DNA of 64,000 bases from Symsagittifera roscoffensis (GCF_963678635.1 NC_087071.1:34649680-34713679); one strand, 5' to 3'. Shown: positions 24,401 to 35,732, numbered from the stretch's first letter. Notes: generated by a model not told the origin, from the letters alone. Translations and numbers: made by a program.

Positions 24401-27400
24401 ACGATCTACCTGATCTTGTAAGACTGTCAATATTTCCATTTTTATTTTTTTTTAGTAAATTCAAAAAATTGTTAACTTTTTACGTTTTGTTTCAGAAGAT
24501 GAACGACAGGCTTTATTTCAAGGGCGTCACTGAAAATCGTAAGTCTCAAGAACAAGAAAAGTTTTTAGATGAGACTTTTTCAGCTTAACCAAAATAAAAC
24601 TTTTGGCCATACAGTTTCCATTTTGAAAAACAAATTTCACAATACTATCTAATTCTATCAACACATAGAATTGTATGGCTAGCTTTTGTTCATAAAAATT
24701 TTTCTCGCATATCACAAACTTTTTCGGCAAGACATTTTCTGTCCTTTCCTTTTTGCCTTCTACCTTGCTTTGCTCTGGTGATTTATTTTCCCCTGTTCAT
24801 TTGTGATTCCGACACACAACAAAGGAATTTAGAAAATTTTTGATGCTAAGAACTTATGCTTATTTAGACTATGCTGTATTCAGACTAATTTCAAAAACAA
24901 AAGATATAAAGTGAGGACTGGAATTGGAACGCGTGATTTATCTACGTTCTCCCAAACTGTTGTGTTAAGCAATATCATGAAATGGCTCTGAGCCTACGTA
25001 CACTGCTCGTTTTCAACTTTGAAAACCTAATCTATGAAGCTGAAAGCGAAACAGGAATTACTATCTTGCTGACAACATTTTTCGAATCCAAATCCAGCTA
25101 AGCAATTTGGCATTCATTTTTGCAGTGAACTCAAAATTTAGCGTTTTAAATTTGTTATTGACAGTCCAAAATTTTCAATTTATTGGAATTTTTACACAAA
25201 AGTTTTTGGAGACCAATTAGAAGGCATTCGCAATTTTCGCAGTTTAGTTGATCTATAATAGTTACATTGGTTTTTGATTTAAAAACAATGGATCTACTTA
25301 ACAATTCTCCCCACCCCCCCTTATGGTACCTACTTCAGAATCTCCTCCATATAATTTACTTGCTCATTTGCTAAGTTCATTTTACTTGCTTATTTGCTAA
25401 GTGTAACAGCTGTTGCCAATTAGAACTTTCTCGGTTTCAGAATTTGCTGCATTCTGATTGGCTGAAAGTTCGACTAATTTGCTAGCAGAACCTACTTAAC
25501 AATTCACCCCCTTTTGTAATAGGGGGGGGGATTGTTAAGTAGATCCAAAACATTTAATCGTTAACGGTTACAAAAATCAGCAGTCAACTGCGGTAATTAA
25601 TAGAACTCTTGCATGTCATACTTTTAAACCTGAAATTATATATCTATGATATACTTTTGCTTAAAGCTGTGACGTAATTTCTGATTTTCTCATTACCTCA
25701 ATGGTACAAATGGCGGTTGAAATTTGCTACAAATATCATTTTCTTCAAACTATGAGCTCTGATAAAGGATTGCAAATTCTTTTTATGGTGGTAAAATTAC
25801 TCGCAAACAAAATTAGTTTGAAATTGAAAAATACTGGGTAATACAAAATTAATTTTTTACTGCTGCTTTTAATAATGGTGATTATTAAAAAAACTACTGA
25901 GTTTTTTGTATAACTGTATATGCTTACGGTTGTTGTTGTTTTTCTGACGACTGAAAGTGCGGAAGAAAGTTGGGGAGCGGTGATGAAGTGGTTACGGCTC
26001 CACCTCTCAATCGAAAACTTGAGGGTAAAGCAACATTACCCAGCAAAAAGAACCGAAAAAATTGCATGTAGATTTGAAGCAGGAGCAAAACAGCTCGTAA
26101 TTTGCACCTTTCCCTCGTTAATAAATGGTCTTTTGATGGATTTCAGTTTATTTTTTTTTAAATTTTTTTCCACGTAAATCATTACTATCGACTTAGGTTG
26201 AGTGATATATCATATTAAAGTTGCTGTACTCATTTTTCTAACGTTCAAAGCTTTCGTTCAAACATTCAAATCAAATCACGCTCACGAAATGACCCATTTG
26301 AAAAATAAAAAATCAAGTTTTTCGTGGTACATTGATCAATTATCCCTGGTTATGTTTCAATTGAGGTACAAAAAGTTTTCTAATTTAAGAAAAAAACAAA
26401 TACATTTTATAAAGTAAAATTTCATAAGATTAGGGCTGTGTTACTAACACGAATAATTTATTTTCAGGCAGAAAAAATTACAGAAAATCAGAAAAATGTG
26501 TTTTTAGTAAATTAAGTACTACCTGGAAGATGATCATTAGATCTACAAAAAATTTTCAGGCGAATCAGAGCGGAAAAATTCTTTCTTATTTTGTCTACAT
26601 TATTGAGAACAATGTTTCCTTGCCAATTTTATAGGCTAAGTGTTCTGGTTATCAATTGTTTATGCCTCACAACTTTTGTCGACTTTTGAAAAAAAAATTG
26701 TTGTTCGAATCACGATTGAATTGGCTTCATTATTGTATATCACCCGAGTCCAATTGGTGTTTGTGTGCGGTTGTGGTACCTGATTTTGCAAGGAAAGGAA
26801 AAAACAGCCGAATACAAATGCACTCCCATTTAAAGTGGTCGTAGCAATATCTGCCTGTGGTCGTAACAATGAGGGCTATAACATGTTTACTTACCAGTTT
26901 ACGCTGAGCTTTAATGAAAAGAAGACTTTTTTCTAGTACTAGAAGTTGTTGCAAGGTCTGTTTGTTCCTTGTTTTGTGGAGTTATTTTAAAGACTAAAGA
27001 CAATTTTTACCTTAAAAGATATTTTCATCTTCAGAGAAGAAAGTGATTGGGGACAACTTGCGTCTGAAGGAGAAGACATTGACCCCTGCCAAGTGGAGGA
27101 TGAAAACAGTGGAGGATAAGTTACGTCACAGTTGGGGCAGGAGAGACTTGCCCAGTCATGAATGGACTGGGTTCAACAAGGGGGACAGGTAGTGGGTTCT
27201 CGGTCTCTCAGTTTCATAAATTGTTCATTTTGCGAAACGCATAACCAAAATTAAACATAAAAATGGGAAAAAAATAAAAAATTATCTTTAAAAACTGACC
27301 TCAAAATTTGACCTATAAAAGTTGACCTATAAAAACTAACCTTTAAAAATTTAATACAAATTCAACATTTCAATATAAATTTTTTAATTTTTTTCTTATT

Positions 27401-27720
27401 TTTTCTTTATTTTTTATTATTTTTTTTTTCGAGAAATCAATCATAGCGCTTTTGAGTAACATGCGTTATCTGTGTTGTGTCACAGAAAATTGTCTGCTGT
27501 CAAAAGAAGCAAATCGATGTTGGACGTTCGTCGATCTCAACCAAACCGACCCTCTCGCTCGGCTCTTCAAGCCGACCTGAAATTCGCCCACCGAGTGTTG
27601 CCGAATGAGTTCGTCATTTCACCCGAATGGAACTCGGAATTCGTTCACAAGGGAAAGCCGAGACCAGGAGAGTCGTTCGTTAAAGCGATCATACCTCAGC
27701 GTGACTTTAGTGTGAATTAA
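18469..27720 (+). CDS. Six-exon gene, unrecognised 233-residue protein
   Basis: Inferred coding exons: 18,469-18,555, 19,477-19,556, 24,315-24,417, 24,496-24,538, 27,035-27,188 and 27,486-27,720. Every junction is GT-AG (GTAAGT, GTAACA, GTAAGA, GTAAGT, GTAGTG) and the phases (0, 2, 0, 1, 2) join into one frame ending in TAA. The start is the first ATG (MSYCGKKNIQ) after an acceptor at 18,448. Exon 3 is acidic (ESDDEYEYYDLPDL). Exon 5 is basic, with three Trp (WRMKTVEDKLRHSW, SHEWTGF). The last exon is Arg/Pro/Ser-rich and then more ordered (FVISPEWNSEFVHKGKPRPG). There is no signal peptide, membrane segment or zinc site. I cannot place it in a family. Intron 2 is 4.8 kb and repeat-filled, and more exons could lie in it or in the N gap. 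The next gene starts 409 bp downstream on the same strand. Confidence 0.7.
18690..19075 (-). mobile_element. hAT-like small element (CAGGGGCGGAT family), reversed
   Basis: The inverse of this stretch carries the family landmarks: 'gggggcggatttt', 'ggtcgagcaatttgatttt', 'tttctgcgccgca', 'aaaaaggctt', and the 'gaccc ... gaatcc' hairpin region at its other end. It lies in intron 1 of the gene starting at 18,469. The 74-codon ORF across it is non-coding. Confidence 0.65.
20040..21140. repeat. Tandem array, 8 units of about 138 bp
   Basis: The landmark 'gttaggatttcaaa' recurs near 20,110, 20,248, 20,382, 20,521, 20,658, 20,800, 20,937 and 21,074, giving spacings of 134-142 bp. Each unit also has 'gaaatcattattataacgttta', 'gaaatcatttgcttgtttcaa' and 'ttcaattttgtcaattt'. 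Units differ by roughly 10-15%. The array lies wholly within intron 2 of the six-exon gene. Confidence 0.9.
21150..22149. other. Intronic AT-rich stretch, no feature
   Basis: No supported coding exon, RNA or repeat. The short minus-strand ORFs look like chance. Confidence 0.4.
22150..22460. repeat. GCGGAATCCGCAA palindrome cluster and fragment of a GAGGCCAAA element
   Basis: The 13-bp palindrome TGCGGAATCCGCA appears near 22,218 and 22,423, with a variant near 22,333. The left part (cattgcgaggccaaaatgtgc, then gtgcattgtaag) matches the left end of the small element at 45,925-46,126. Related half-sites (gcggattccactta, gcggaatccagaac) recur at 23,150-23,225. Confidence 0.55.
22620..22980. repeat. 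Two-unit diverged repeat
   Basis: 'atcccaaaaactgacc ... ttctgtgcattttgtttctaaacattctaacccaatg' at about 22,651-22,716 is echoed by 'atcccaaatactgtc ... ttctgtgcgttgtgtttctgaacactctcaacccaatg' at about 22,816-22,881. Non-coding. Confidence 0.5.
23296..23671 (+). mobile_element. hAT-like small element (CAGGGGCGGAT family), left end lost
   Basis: Shows 'ggtcgaccgaattgatttttt', 'ttttctgcgccgcaggcaaa', 'ggcgcgcgctccccctc', 'ggcgccaaaggcgcc', 'gggtcagcagggagtcgaatccct' and the right end 'aaatccacccctg' at 23,671. Same core as 36,138-36,533 and 36,716-37,115. It lies in intron 2 of the six-exon gene. Confidence 0.75.
25289..25547. mobile_element. Small inverted-repeat element, TGGATCTACTTAACAAT ends
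   Basis: Starts TGGATCTACTTAACAATTC followed by a C-rich run, and ends with a G run followed by ATTGTTAAGTAGATCCA, giving 26-bp TIRs on a 259-bp element. A third, internal copy of the end (acctacttaacaattcaccccc, about 25,491) lies beside the right TIR and could form an alternative hairpin. It lies in intron 4 of the six-exon gene. Confidence 0.75.
25548..27034. other. Intronic sequence, no supported feature
   Basis: Overlapping short ORFs occur on both strands at 26,656-26,954. One minus-strand frame ends at a good donor (CTG|GTAAGT near 26,895) but has no partner exon, so I do not call a gene. Confidence 0.4.
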
Positions 27721-28128
27721 ATTGTTCTATCGAAGTGTTCTTGAGCTTAAATTGTGAGCTCAAAAAAGTGTTTTAACAGCTCAATAACTTTACAAAGTAC
27801 CAGTATTTTGCAGATTAAAATTAATTTAGTAATACTTTCGTTTTGGTTTCATGTCTCACATGCCTTAAAAACGTGGTCTCTTAAAAAATTATTGAGCTCA
27901 ATAGAAACATGTAAATTTTTGATGTTCTTAACCACACTTGCGTTTTAATTTTGAGATAAACTAAACAGCTGATTTTATCTGAAAACTGCATGTTTTATTT
28001 ATTGGTTTATAATTTAACAGTTTTTCATTCTCTCAACTTACGTTACGAAAATATTCGGCTCCTAAGCTTCAAGTTCTGCAATTTAAAAGCTTCAATTTCC
28101 TTCTAACAAGACATAGCCAGGAGACAAA

Positions 28129-31100
28129 ATGAGCGATCCACTTGAATGCTGTATTTGTCTGGAGACGCTTGAGAACCCAAAAGCTTTAGATTGTGGTCAC
28201 TCGTATTGTTCAACCCCGAAAGATTGCATGCGTAGAGTTCTAAGTAGCGATTCTAGACTGTGTTCAAAATGTCGAGAACCAATTGCTGCCAGGATTAGAA
28301 ACGAGAACGACTTATCGGTCAATTACGATTTGAAAACCGCAATTGAGGTAATTCTCTAAAACTAGTTAATAGTAGGGAAATTTGACACTTCCAAGCCATC
28401 TATTTAATATTTCAAAATGATTCGAAAGTATTTTTTAGAGAACTAGACTATCCTGATGCAAAATATCAAAAAAATGGTTAATAAAATCTAAAATAAGGAA
28501 ACAATTTTATTAGGACAAATTATTGCAGTTTTATGGTTCCATGATTTTTTCCCCAAAATCGTCCTAAATTTTTTATTTTATTTTGAGACTAACTTTTTGA
28601 GGGAAATTGCATGTATAAAAGACTTTACTGTTTTCAGGCATCACAACAGAGCACATCAAGTGCTGTACTAGACAACCAAGCTGGACAACACGTTTGCAGT
28701 GCTCACAAAAAAGCGAAGAAAGTCTACTGCAAGAACTGCTCGACCGCTATTTGCAAAGATTGTTGGAACCAGAGTCACCTAGAGCACCACGTTGTTCCGA
28801 TAAACTCAGTACTGAAAGACTTAACTACATCATTAAACGAATCTTGGAAACAGGTTGAACAGTATCAAAACGATTACAAGCGATTGGTGACAAATTCTGT
28901 TGATCTAAACGAGGAAATTGTCTCTACTATTGAAAAACTCGAAAAGTTGACGGAGCTGAAACACAAAATGCAAAACGCACAGAATGTTCAAAATTTCCAT
29001 GCATTCGAGAAGAAGTCTTTACAGGAACTGAATGAACAGAAAAAAAAGGTTGACCATATGAAATTAAGCATTGCAGAGTTGTCTAACTCGTGCACTGCGG
29101 TTGAAAACAGTTTGAACAAAGCAATAGATACTTTCAGTCAAAGCAAAAACACGGGAAGTTCTCAGTTAACGGCCAGCTCAACAACATTGACCAGGAAAGC
29201 AAGGACGATCGGGGCTAAAACTTGGCAGCTTAGAGATTTTCGCAAAGGCAGTGCAAACACTGGTATCTTAGAAAACATAGGTCGTTCTCAGTTTTGTTCG
29301 CAAACTCAGGAAATATTTGCTTTGCGTAAAAGCGCAGACATAGTGGTGGTTTTCAAAGTTCAAGGAGAATCTATTACAATGGACCGAAAATTGTCAGTTC
29401 AAAGTGGTATAGGTAAATTCAATTTTAGTTTTTCGAAATTTTCTTGTTGACTTTGAATGACGAGAAATTTGAACAAAAATGAAATTGGGTACTATCGAGT
29501 TAAACGGATACTTGCACTAAATACTGTAGGGGTCGATCAATATAAATAGCAGTCGGTATGTTCAATGGTTTTATCTATCATCTAAGAATTAGTTGTCTAA
29601 CCCTTTTTAAATAGTGCATTATCTAATTTTGCTCGGCTTGATTTTTCAATTAGCCAGTACAACAACCAAAAAAGATGTAGCCTTGATCAATTCTCAGTAT
29701 AAAGAACTCATATGGAATTCTGTTTTCTATTATTCTTTTTTAACAAATTGGTTGGATTACTTCTTTGGGTTTTTTTTGAAACATATATCCTTTTGCAAAA
29801 AAAAAACAAAAAACTTTTAAAAAAGATGATGAAAAAAAACTGTTGTACGTTTTCTTCGTAAGCTTTTAATGGCAACAAATATTTCATCATAAAAACCATT
29901 GGTAAAATCAAAATGTACACAGTGTATAAGTGTATGAGTGTAAAAAGTGTACGCAAAACCAATGTGTTTTCGGGATATAACGTTTAGCTCACAGAAAATA
30001 CAGCTCGACAGAAGATTCGAAAACACTTTGAGGAAAACTGCCTTTAAAATTTTGTTCGAGAATGTTTGCCTGTGAGATGCGCTAAAAACCACAAACACAG
30101 AAACTTACTGAAACAAACTAAGCACATTCTAAGACCATTGTATTGACAATTTGTGACTATTCACACTAACCTTAAAGCAAAAAATAGTGTCAAATCAGAT
30201 ACATATTTTGAGTGCATTTAGGCCTTGCATTGGTATTTGCCAGAAAATGAAATTTGAATCAAAGATTGAAACAACTTATGCATAAACCTGATCCGTGGTT
30301 TGTTTCTCTTCGTGATGATGATACTGCTCGCATCAGGGCGAGGATTTTATTTTTCAACTGCGCTTTTTAACATAAGATATTTCACCCGTGATCATTTTTC
30401 GTAAAGTTACGGGGGTTTAAAAATTGCCATTTTGGCCAATTTGGGACAATTAACGCGCGATGTATTTCCCGCTATTAACGCGTAAGCGGAGAGTTAATCC
30501 GTCTTAGAAATCGTTCCAAATTGTTTGAAAGAAGCTTATTTGCCATAATCGATTTGTTACAAGGAATGAAACTTGTTCTTTTGTTCTTTAAATGGCGTGT
30601 GGGGGGATAATTTTCATAGAAAATTTCAAAACTTAGAAAAAAAATTTTTTCCTTTAATTTCATTTCATTTAATTTTGTAATGTTATTACTGCTGCATAAA
30701 CCTAGAAGGCAGTCGGAACATTCAGGGCTTCGCCCTGATACGAGCAGTCTTGTTTAGTTTTAGTGCCAGCTTTGAGTGGAAGTGGCACTCTTTATGTCGT
30801 TTCTCGCAAAGATGGAGTGAATCAGTTGAGTGTGGTTGATAAGGAAAATGGAACAGTAGTAAGGACTCTGGATACTTCAAAAGCAGACAATAAATCTTAT
30901 TGGATCATTCGTGCTCATGAAAATGTGTTAATGCTGGTAGAGCGGATAGGTTTTCAATACAAATGTGTGCACGTGTACGAAAATGAAGTATATACATCAT
31001 ATACACTTCAGCTTCTCATTGAGCGCAGTTCAGCCTGCTATTCAACAGTTTTGTGCGGACGAGACTATGTATTACTGCAAACAGGTAAAACCAGACTGGC

Positions 31101-31488
31101 AATAGTTGATCTCAACCAATCTGGATCTCAAGCCAAGTTCAAATCAATCCGGTTGGGTAAAATGACATCAATTAATTCACTAGTGTGGATAGCGAGAGGA
31201 GATGCGGAGAGTGGAGAAGGATATCTATTTGCATCAGAATCTGAAGGTCATGCCTTCAATTCTCAAGTGTATGAGTTGAATGTGAAGAGTGTCGTGGATG
31301 GTGCTCTAGTGACACCCCTGCAGATCCCACTCATGAACAGTTACGGCTCTAGAAACTTCAACTTCAGATGCGCAATGGGAACAGATGCTGTTTTTTGCAC
31401 AGATTTATGCGGCAAAAAGAGGTCCGAGTACAAGAATGATGATTATCCAATCAACATTTTGAAATTGGAGAAAGTCATCCATCGATGA
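28129..31488 (+). CDS. TRIM-type protein (RING, B-box, coiled coil, beta-rich C-terminus)
   Basis: Three exons: 28,129-28,347, 28,638-29,412 and 30,764-31,488. Splices are GAG|GTAATT with TTTTCAG, and ATAG|GTAAAT with TTTTAG, and join in phase to 572 residues. The RING finger at residues 7-48 has C7, C10, C22, H24, C27, C33, C45 and C48. The B-box (93-124) has C93-x2-H96, C104-x2-C107, C112-x2-C115 and H120/H124. A Lys/Glu/Gln-rich coiled coil spans about 125-260. The last 240 residues alternate hydrophobic strands (GTLYVVSRK, NQLSVVDKENGTV, RLAIVDL), suggesting a propeller, though I cannot assign WD or NHL repeats. RING/B-box proteins are usually E3 ubiquitin ligases, and this one keeps all its zinc ligands, so activity is plausible. 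A small element ends 16 bp before the exon 3 acceptor. Confidence 0.85.
30324..30747 (-). mobile_element. CTGCTCG-family element in TRIM gene intron 2
   Basis: Left boundary CTGCTCGCATCAGGGCGAGG; right boundary 'cttcgccctgatacgagcag'. The inner part is the family core in reverse ('cgcgcgatgtatttcccgc', 'aagcggagagttaatccgtctt'). The family's outer flank, read inverted (agtcttgttta), runs on to about 30,756 and abuts the acceptor TTTTAG at 30,763. Confidence 0.8.
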
Positions 31489-31589
31489 AAAGATTCAGAA
31501 AGCAAAGACAAATACTTAATGGCATCAAACCTAGATGCAATGTGACATCAAATTGAGTAATTATTTTTTTTATATATTTGTAATTTCCC

Positions 31590-31801
31590 AACCTACTCAG
31601 CACAACAGTTCCTTTGAAGCAAAGCAAATGTACTATCGATTTCGTGGTCTGAATTTTACATCCGTAATGGATTATAATCGATTATTTTTGTCTCGCGAAT
31701 CCATTATAATTGATTAGAATCCATTACGGATGTAAAATTCAGACCACGAAATCGATAGTACATTTGCTTTGCTTCAAAGGAACTGTTGTGCTGAGTAGGT
31801 T
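31590..31801. repeat. 212-bp near-perfect palindrome (foldback element)
   Basis: The left arm from 31,590 (aacctactcagcacaacagt) to about 31,683 is the inverse of about 31,708-31,801, with about two mismatches over some 90 bp. The loop is only about 25 bp and contains a further partial inverse (ggattataatcgatt against aatccattataat). It starts 101 bp after the TRIM stop codon and is probably transcribed in the 3' UTR. Confidence 0.9.
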
Positions 31802-31885
31802 CGGAATCACAGGATATCACAGGATATCTATATTCAATCATGTCATTTTCATGACAGATTTTTTTGCAGTTTAGTTGGTTTTTGA

Positions 31886-31891
31886 AATAAA
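31886..31891 (+). promoter_or_regulatory. Candidate polyadenylation signal AATAAA for the TRIM gene
   Basis: The clearest AATAAA downstream of the TRIM stop codon on the plus strand. If used, the 212-bp palindrome lies within the mRNA. Confidence 0.35.
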
Positions 31892-33345
31892 CTCCCCCAA
31901 AAAGATTAAAGTCATGTCACTCTTGTTAAAATTTTTCAGTTTCCAGTTTTCAGTGCATATTTTCATGCATGATTAAACGAAATACAATTAATCAGGTAAC
32001 AGATCATTGAAAAATCGTAGATTTTAAATTTTGCGCGCAGTTGTGAACAAAAATATTAACGCCAAGCTTAAAATAACTCATGAAAATAACTCATTTACGC
32101 CATTTTAAATGTGTGCTGCATTTAACGAATGATCTTTTAGTAGCATTTTGTTTTATAAATTAAGTGAACAATTTGTAATTAAAATGATGATTAAACTGTT
32201 CATTTTCAAGCTTTTTGAGTTGGGACTGATAGTGTAACTCATAGAGTAATTTCAGATAAGGTACACCGTCTGCTCGTCACGCTATCTTATTTTCGGCCGG
32301 ATAGACTTCTTGGCAACTTCTTAGTCTAATACCGATCTTAATCTTACTCTTATATCTCTTAGTCTCAATAGATCTAGAGTATACTGGTTTGTTACGAGTT
32401 GGTCTCTTGGAAAAGGCAACTAAGCTGTAATTTACATTCAGAATGCTCTGGTGCTGAAACTACAAGTAGTTTCAGCTCTTACAAATAAGTGGGTCGTTTT
32501 TTAGATGGAGTATGATTGGTTAGTATTCAATATTTTATAGGGATAAAATATCTAATTTATAACCAATAATAATATACAGTTTGGATCAAGTTCCACCCAT
32601 CCGGGTTTTACAGAGTTTTTGAATCTTATATCTTCTATCTGTAATAAAGGATGGATGATGATCGTTGGTATTTGGCGAGCATCATTTCTTGTCCGTTCTT
32701 GGGAACTCTGTCTGATTAAACTTTGCATTCAATTTAACAGTATTTTTTAACTGAGTTTAATTATTTATTAACTAAAAATTGCAGCATAACATTTAAACTT
32801 CAAACTGGTTTTGACTGTGATGGCTCAGTCTCGAACTCGTCGCAGTTTCACTGCGGCCATGAAGAAGCGTCAGTCGTTTACAAAATGGGCAATTAGTTTT
32901 CTTCCTGAATTTGTGAAAGTTTTTCTGTTTTCCTAAATTATGTTTTCAATAACATTGAAAAGTTTTTAGCTAAGTCGCGGTGTATTTTTAGAACAATTTT
33001 TGTTTTGTTTTAATGAGATAACAATCAAAGCACTATAATTTTTTTGCTAAAGTTATTGCATTTGAATGAAACAATGCAATTGAGAAATTTTCATTTCTTT
33101 GGGGTTAATACATAGCTTTCAGAAAAAATCATTGTTGCTTTAAGTAAGCTTATTCAGGTCTTAAACACTAAATATTCATTTGTCGCCTGCAAAACTGGTG
33201 ATTTTTAGATAATTTTGTTCCACTTTTCGAAGAACAAACGTATTATTGATGCATGGGGTGATTCTTATTCAATCATTTTCTTAACTGAGAGTTTTTCTCG
33301 ACTGAATTTTTTGTGCCATTCGAAATACTTTGTTTTCCGGAGCTC
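31892..33345. other. Intergenic region with one small candidate ORF
   Basis: Mostly unique AT-rich DNA. Apart from the ORF at 32,820-32,936, I see nothing that I can support. Confidence 0.4.
32820..32936 (+). CDS. Small GC-richer ORF, possible exon
   Basis: 38 codons, beginning MAQSRTRRSFTAAMKKRQSF and ending in a hydrophobic tail (FVKVFLFS). The first 25 codons are GC-richer than the region and basic, in the style of the ORF at 13,126-13,007. It may be a real first exon with a downstream donor I cannot identify, or chance. Confidence 0.25.
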   Translation: MAQSRTRRSFTAAMKKRQSFTKWAISFLPEFVKVFLFS

Positions 33346-33349
33346 AAAA

Positions 33350-33438
33350 ATAACACCTGTGATCATTCTTACTAACGTTATGGGGGCTTAAAAGTTGCTT
33401 AGTTGGCCAATTTGGGATAATAAGCGCGCGATATATGC
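33350..33438 (-). mobile_element. Degenerate CTGCTCG-family fragment, reversed
   Basis: 'aacacctgtgatcattctta', 'gttatgggggcttaaaa', 'ttggccaatttgggataata' and 'gcgcgcgatatatgc' match the inverse of the family core. Both ends are gone, and the right side is broken by the element at 33,448. Confidence 0.6.
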
Positions 33439-33447
33439 GTTCTTCTA

Positions 33448-33822
33448 GGGGGCGTTCAACAGTACCGTGCCGAAAAAGGTGGGAAAATTTCAGAACTATT
33501 TAAACGCATTTTCTAAAGGGCGGGAAATTACTGGCGCTAAAAATCAAAGAAAAACACTCCAATTTTGGCGCCAAAATGTCTGCAACTGCAAATTAAACAA
33601 TTTTTTTTGGGGGCCAAAACGTCTAAATTGCAAATGTTTTTGCTCAAAATCTTTAAGTGTCACTTAAGATTATAAAAGTTTGCCGTTTAATTTTTGATTG
33701 CCACACTTAATATGCTGAAACGTGTTCATATTTTTGGCACTGTTGAACAAAGTTTTAATTTTCGGCACTGTTGAACTAATTTTTTTTGGCACTGTTGTAC
33801 TTCGGCTCTGTTGTACTGCCCC
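33448..33822. mobile_element. 375-bp inverted-repeat element with a 9-bp target duplication (MULE-like)
   Basis: Left end GGGGGCGTTCAACAGTACCG. The right end, inverted, reads GGGGCAGTACAACAGAGCC. The flanks GTTCTTCTA (33,439-33,447) and GTTCTTCGA (33,823-33,831) match at 8 of 9 positions. Subterminal 'ggcactgttgaac' motifs repeat near the right end. A 9-bp duplication fits Mutator-like elements; this assignment is inferred. The ORF across it is non-coding. Confidence 0.75.
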
Positions 33823-33831
33823 GTTCTTCGA

Positions 33832-35732
33832 ATTGCTGAGATACTATCACCGGTTGCTGAGATACTATGGGGTTGACTAAAATTTGTTACGCCCAAATTA
33901 TGAAACCACGAAAGGCAAACTTATCAAAGTTAATAAAGTATCAATCAAAAATTTGCATAATTCTTATTGCCAAGCTAGAATGATAGATGCAGTTTAGAAT
34001 AAATGTTTAATGAACATAAAAGTAGTATCAAAAGTTTTTATCTATTAAACATCAAAGCAGCTCTGTTTTCATCAAGCTTTATCCCAGCTTTATCTTAGCT
34101 CCGTTTCAGCTCCTATCAGAACAAGAATTAAACTACAAAATAAATCTGGGACCTCTTCTAGGATCAATACGAATACCTCAATTCAATCCAACCTCTGAGC
34201 CGTTTTTTTGCATATCTTACGAGTTAAAAAAAAATTTTGCGAAAATTTTGCTCGCATTGTTCATACGGAATTGGTAAAAATAGAAAAAATATGCCAACCA
34301 AAAATATGGTCTGTTTTTTTAAAGAACGGGTTCAAAAAAGCTAAATTGGGAATGTGGCTAATGCTGCTGCTGTGGTTCTACAGTGTTAATTAAACGTGTT
34401 TAAGTTTTTATATGAGTTACAGTAGCTTGATTTGACAGTATGCCAAATTTTTGTAGCAATCGTTTATTATGAGCAAATACAAATATAGAATTTTGCAAGA
34501 GGGGGGTAGGCAAAAAAGCTCTCTCTCTCTAAAAAGAAATTAGCTGTTACATACGCATATCATTCTGCGATTAAGTCAACCAAAATTAGTCTTCAAGCGA
34601 GTGTTTTTGTCAAATTGAATAAAAAAATAAAATGACCATAAATGGACGCTGCTCAAGTTTTCAACCAAAATAGTATTTTTCAATTTTTCAAAAATGTTTC
34701 TTATTTTTAAACCAGATATACTTTTAAGGGTCTATACTAGTAAGGCCCTTGTTGAGCTGCGTGTAAACATTATCAATTAACCAAAAATTTTTTGCAAAGA
34801 AAGTCCATGAATCCATTTTGTCGAGAAGAAAGCAAAAAATTATTCGGTCCACAAAAAAAAGTGTTGCAATTCTAAAATTTCTTCGAAAAAAATCTCTACA
34901 ATTCTATACTATAGAACAACCTCAATTCCATTTGAAAACCATAGCTTAGACTTTTTAAATCGAGTTTTGCTCCAATTTTGGCTGAACACTTTTTGATTTA
35001 GGAAGATTTTTATTACCTAGCACTTCGCTTCAATTATAACTGAACAATTTGTGTTGAATTGTGAATGATTAATTTTGCTTCAATTATGACTGAACAAATT
35101 GGTTTCAATTACGACTGAACACTCTTTGTTTTCAAAACATACGATACATAAAATATCACTTGCGATACAATGCGTGCAAGTGGAAAAAAATTTAAAACAT
35201 TTTTTGGTATAAAAAGAAAACAAAGAAAAACAGTCGAAAAACACAACCACCAATAATGAGTATAAATGTTTATTAGTTACCGAGCGGTCAGTAATTAAAC
35301 TGGCAAGCCGACAAAAAGAGGGCGGACGCTCATTGAGCTGAAAACAAAAATATGCCATAGGAATTAGATGTCATAAAAAATTTCAGCAATTATAATTTTT
35401 CGAACGTTGCAGTTTTGCACAAATCGGTTTTGAAGCGCCACAAAATATGGTAAATAAGCCAAAAAACATAAGAACATAAATTTGAGCCATTTAGGCACAC
35501 CAATATTTTTAATCAAAAAAAATTAGAAAAAAACCAAAGAAACTATACAACGTCAAGACAGTAAATTTCACAGGCTACATGAGTACATCAAAAATACTTG
35601 CATTTACGATGAGAACTGCTGACATTGCAAAAATTGCCCGATGTTGGAATTAAGCCAACAATTATAAGCAGACAAACAAAAAACCGACAATTCAAGTTTT
35701 ACAGGAAAACAATTTCCATTTCATAAATACTG
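33832..35732. other. No gene identified
   Basis: AT-rich with short ORFs only. A 'tgcttcaattatgactgaacaa' motif repeats three to four times at about 35,025-35,120, a minor local repeat. Confidence 0.4.

Noticed and set aside
26730-26954. Minus-strand frame ending at a good donor (GTAAGT)
   Set aside because: No matching partner exon or start context, and it lies inside an intron of the plus-strand gene.
32220-32660. Locally less AT-rich stretch examined as a spliceosomal RNA or other ncRNA
   Set aside because: No match to U1, U2, U4, U5 or U6 core motifs and no convincing fold by eye.
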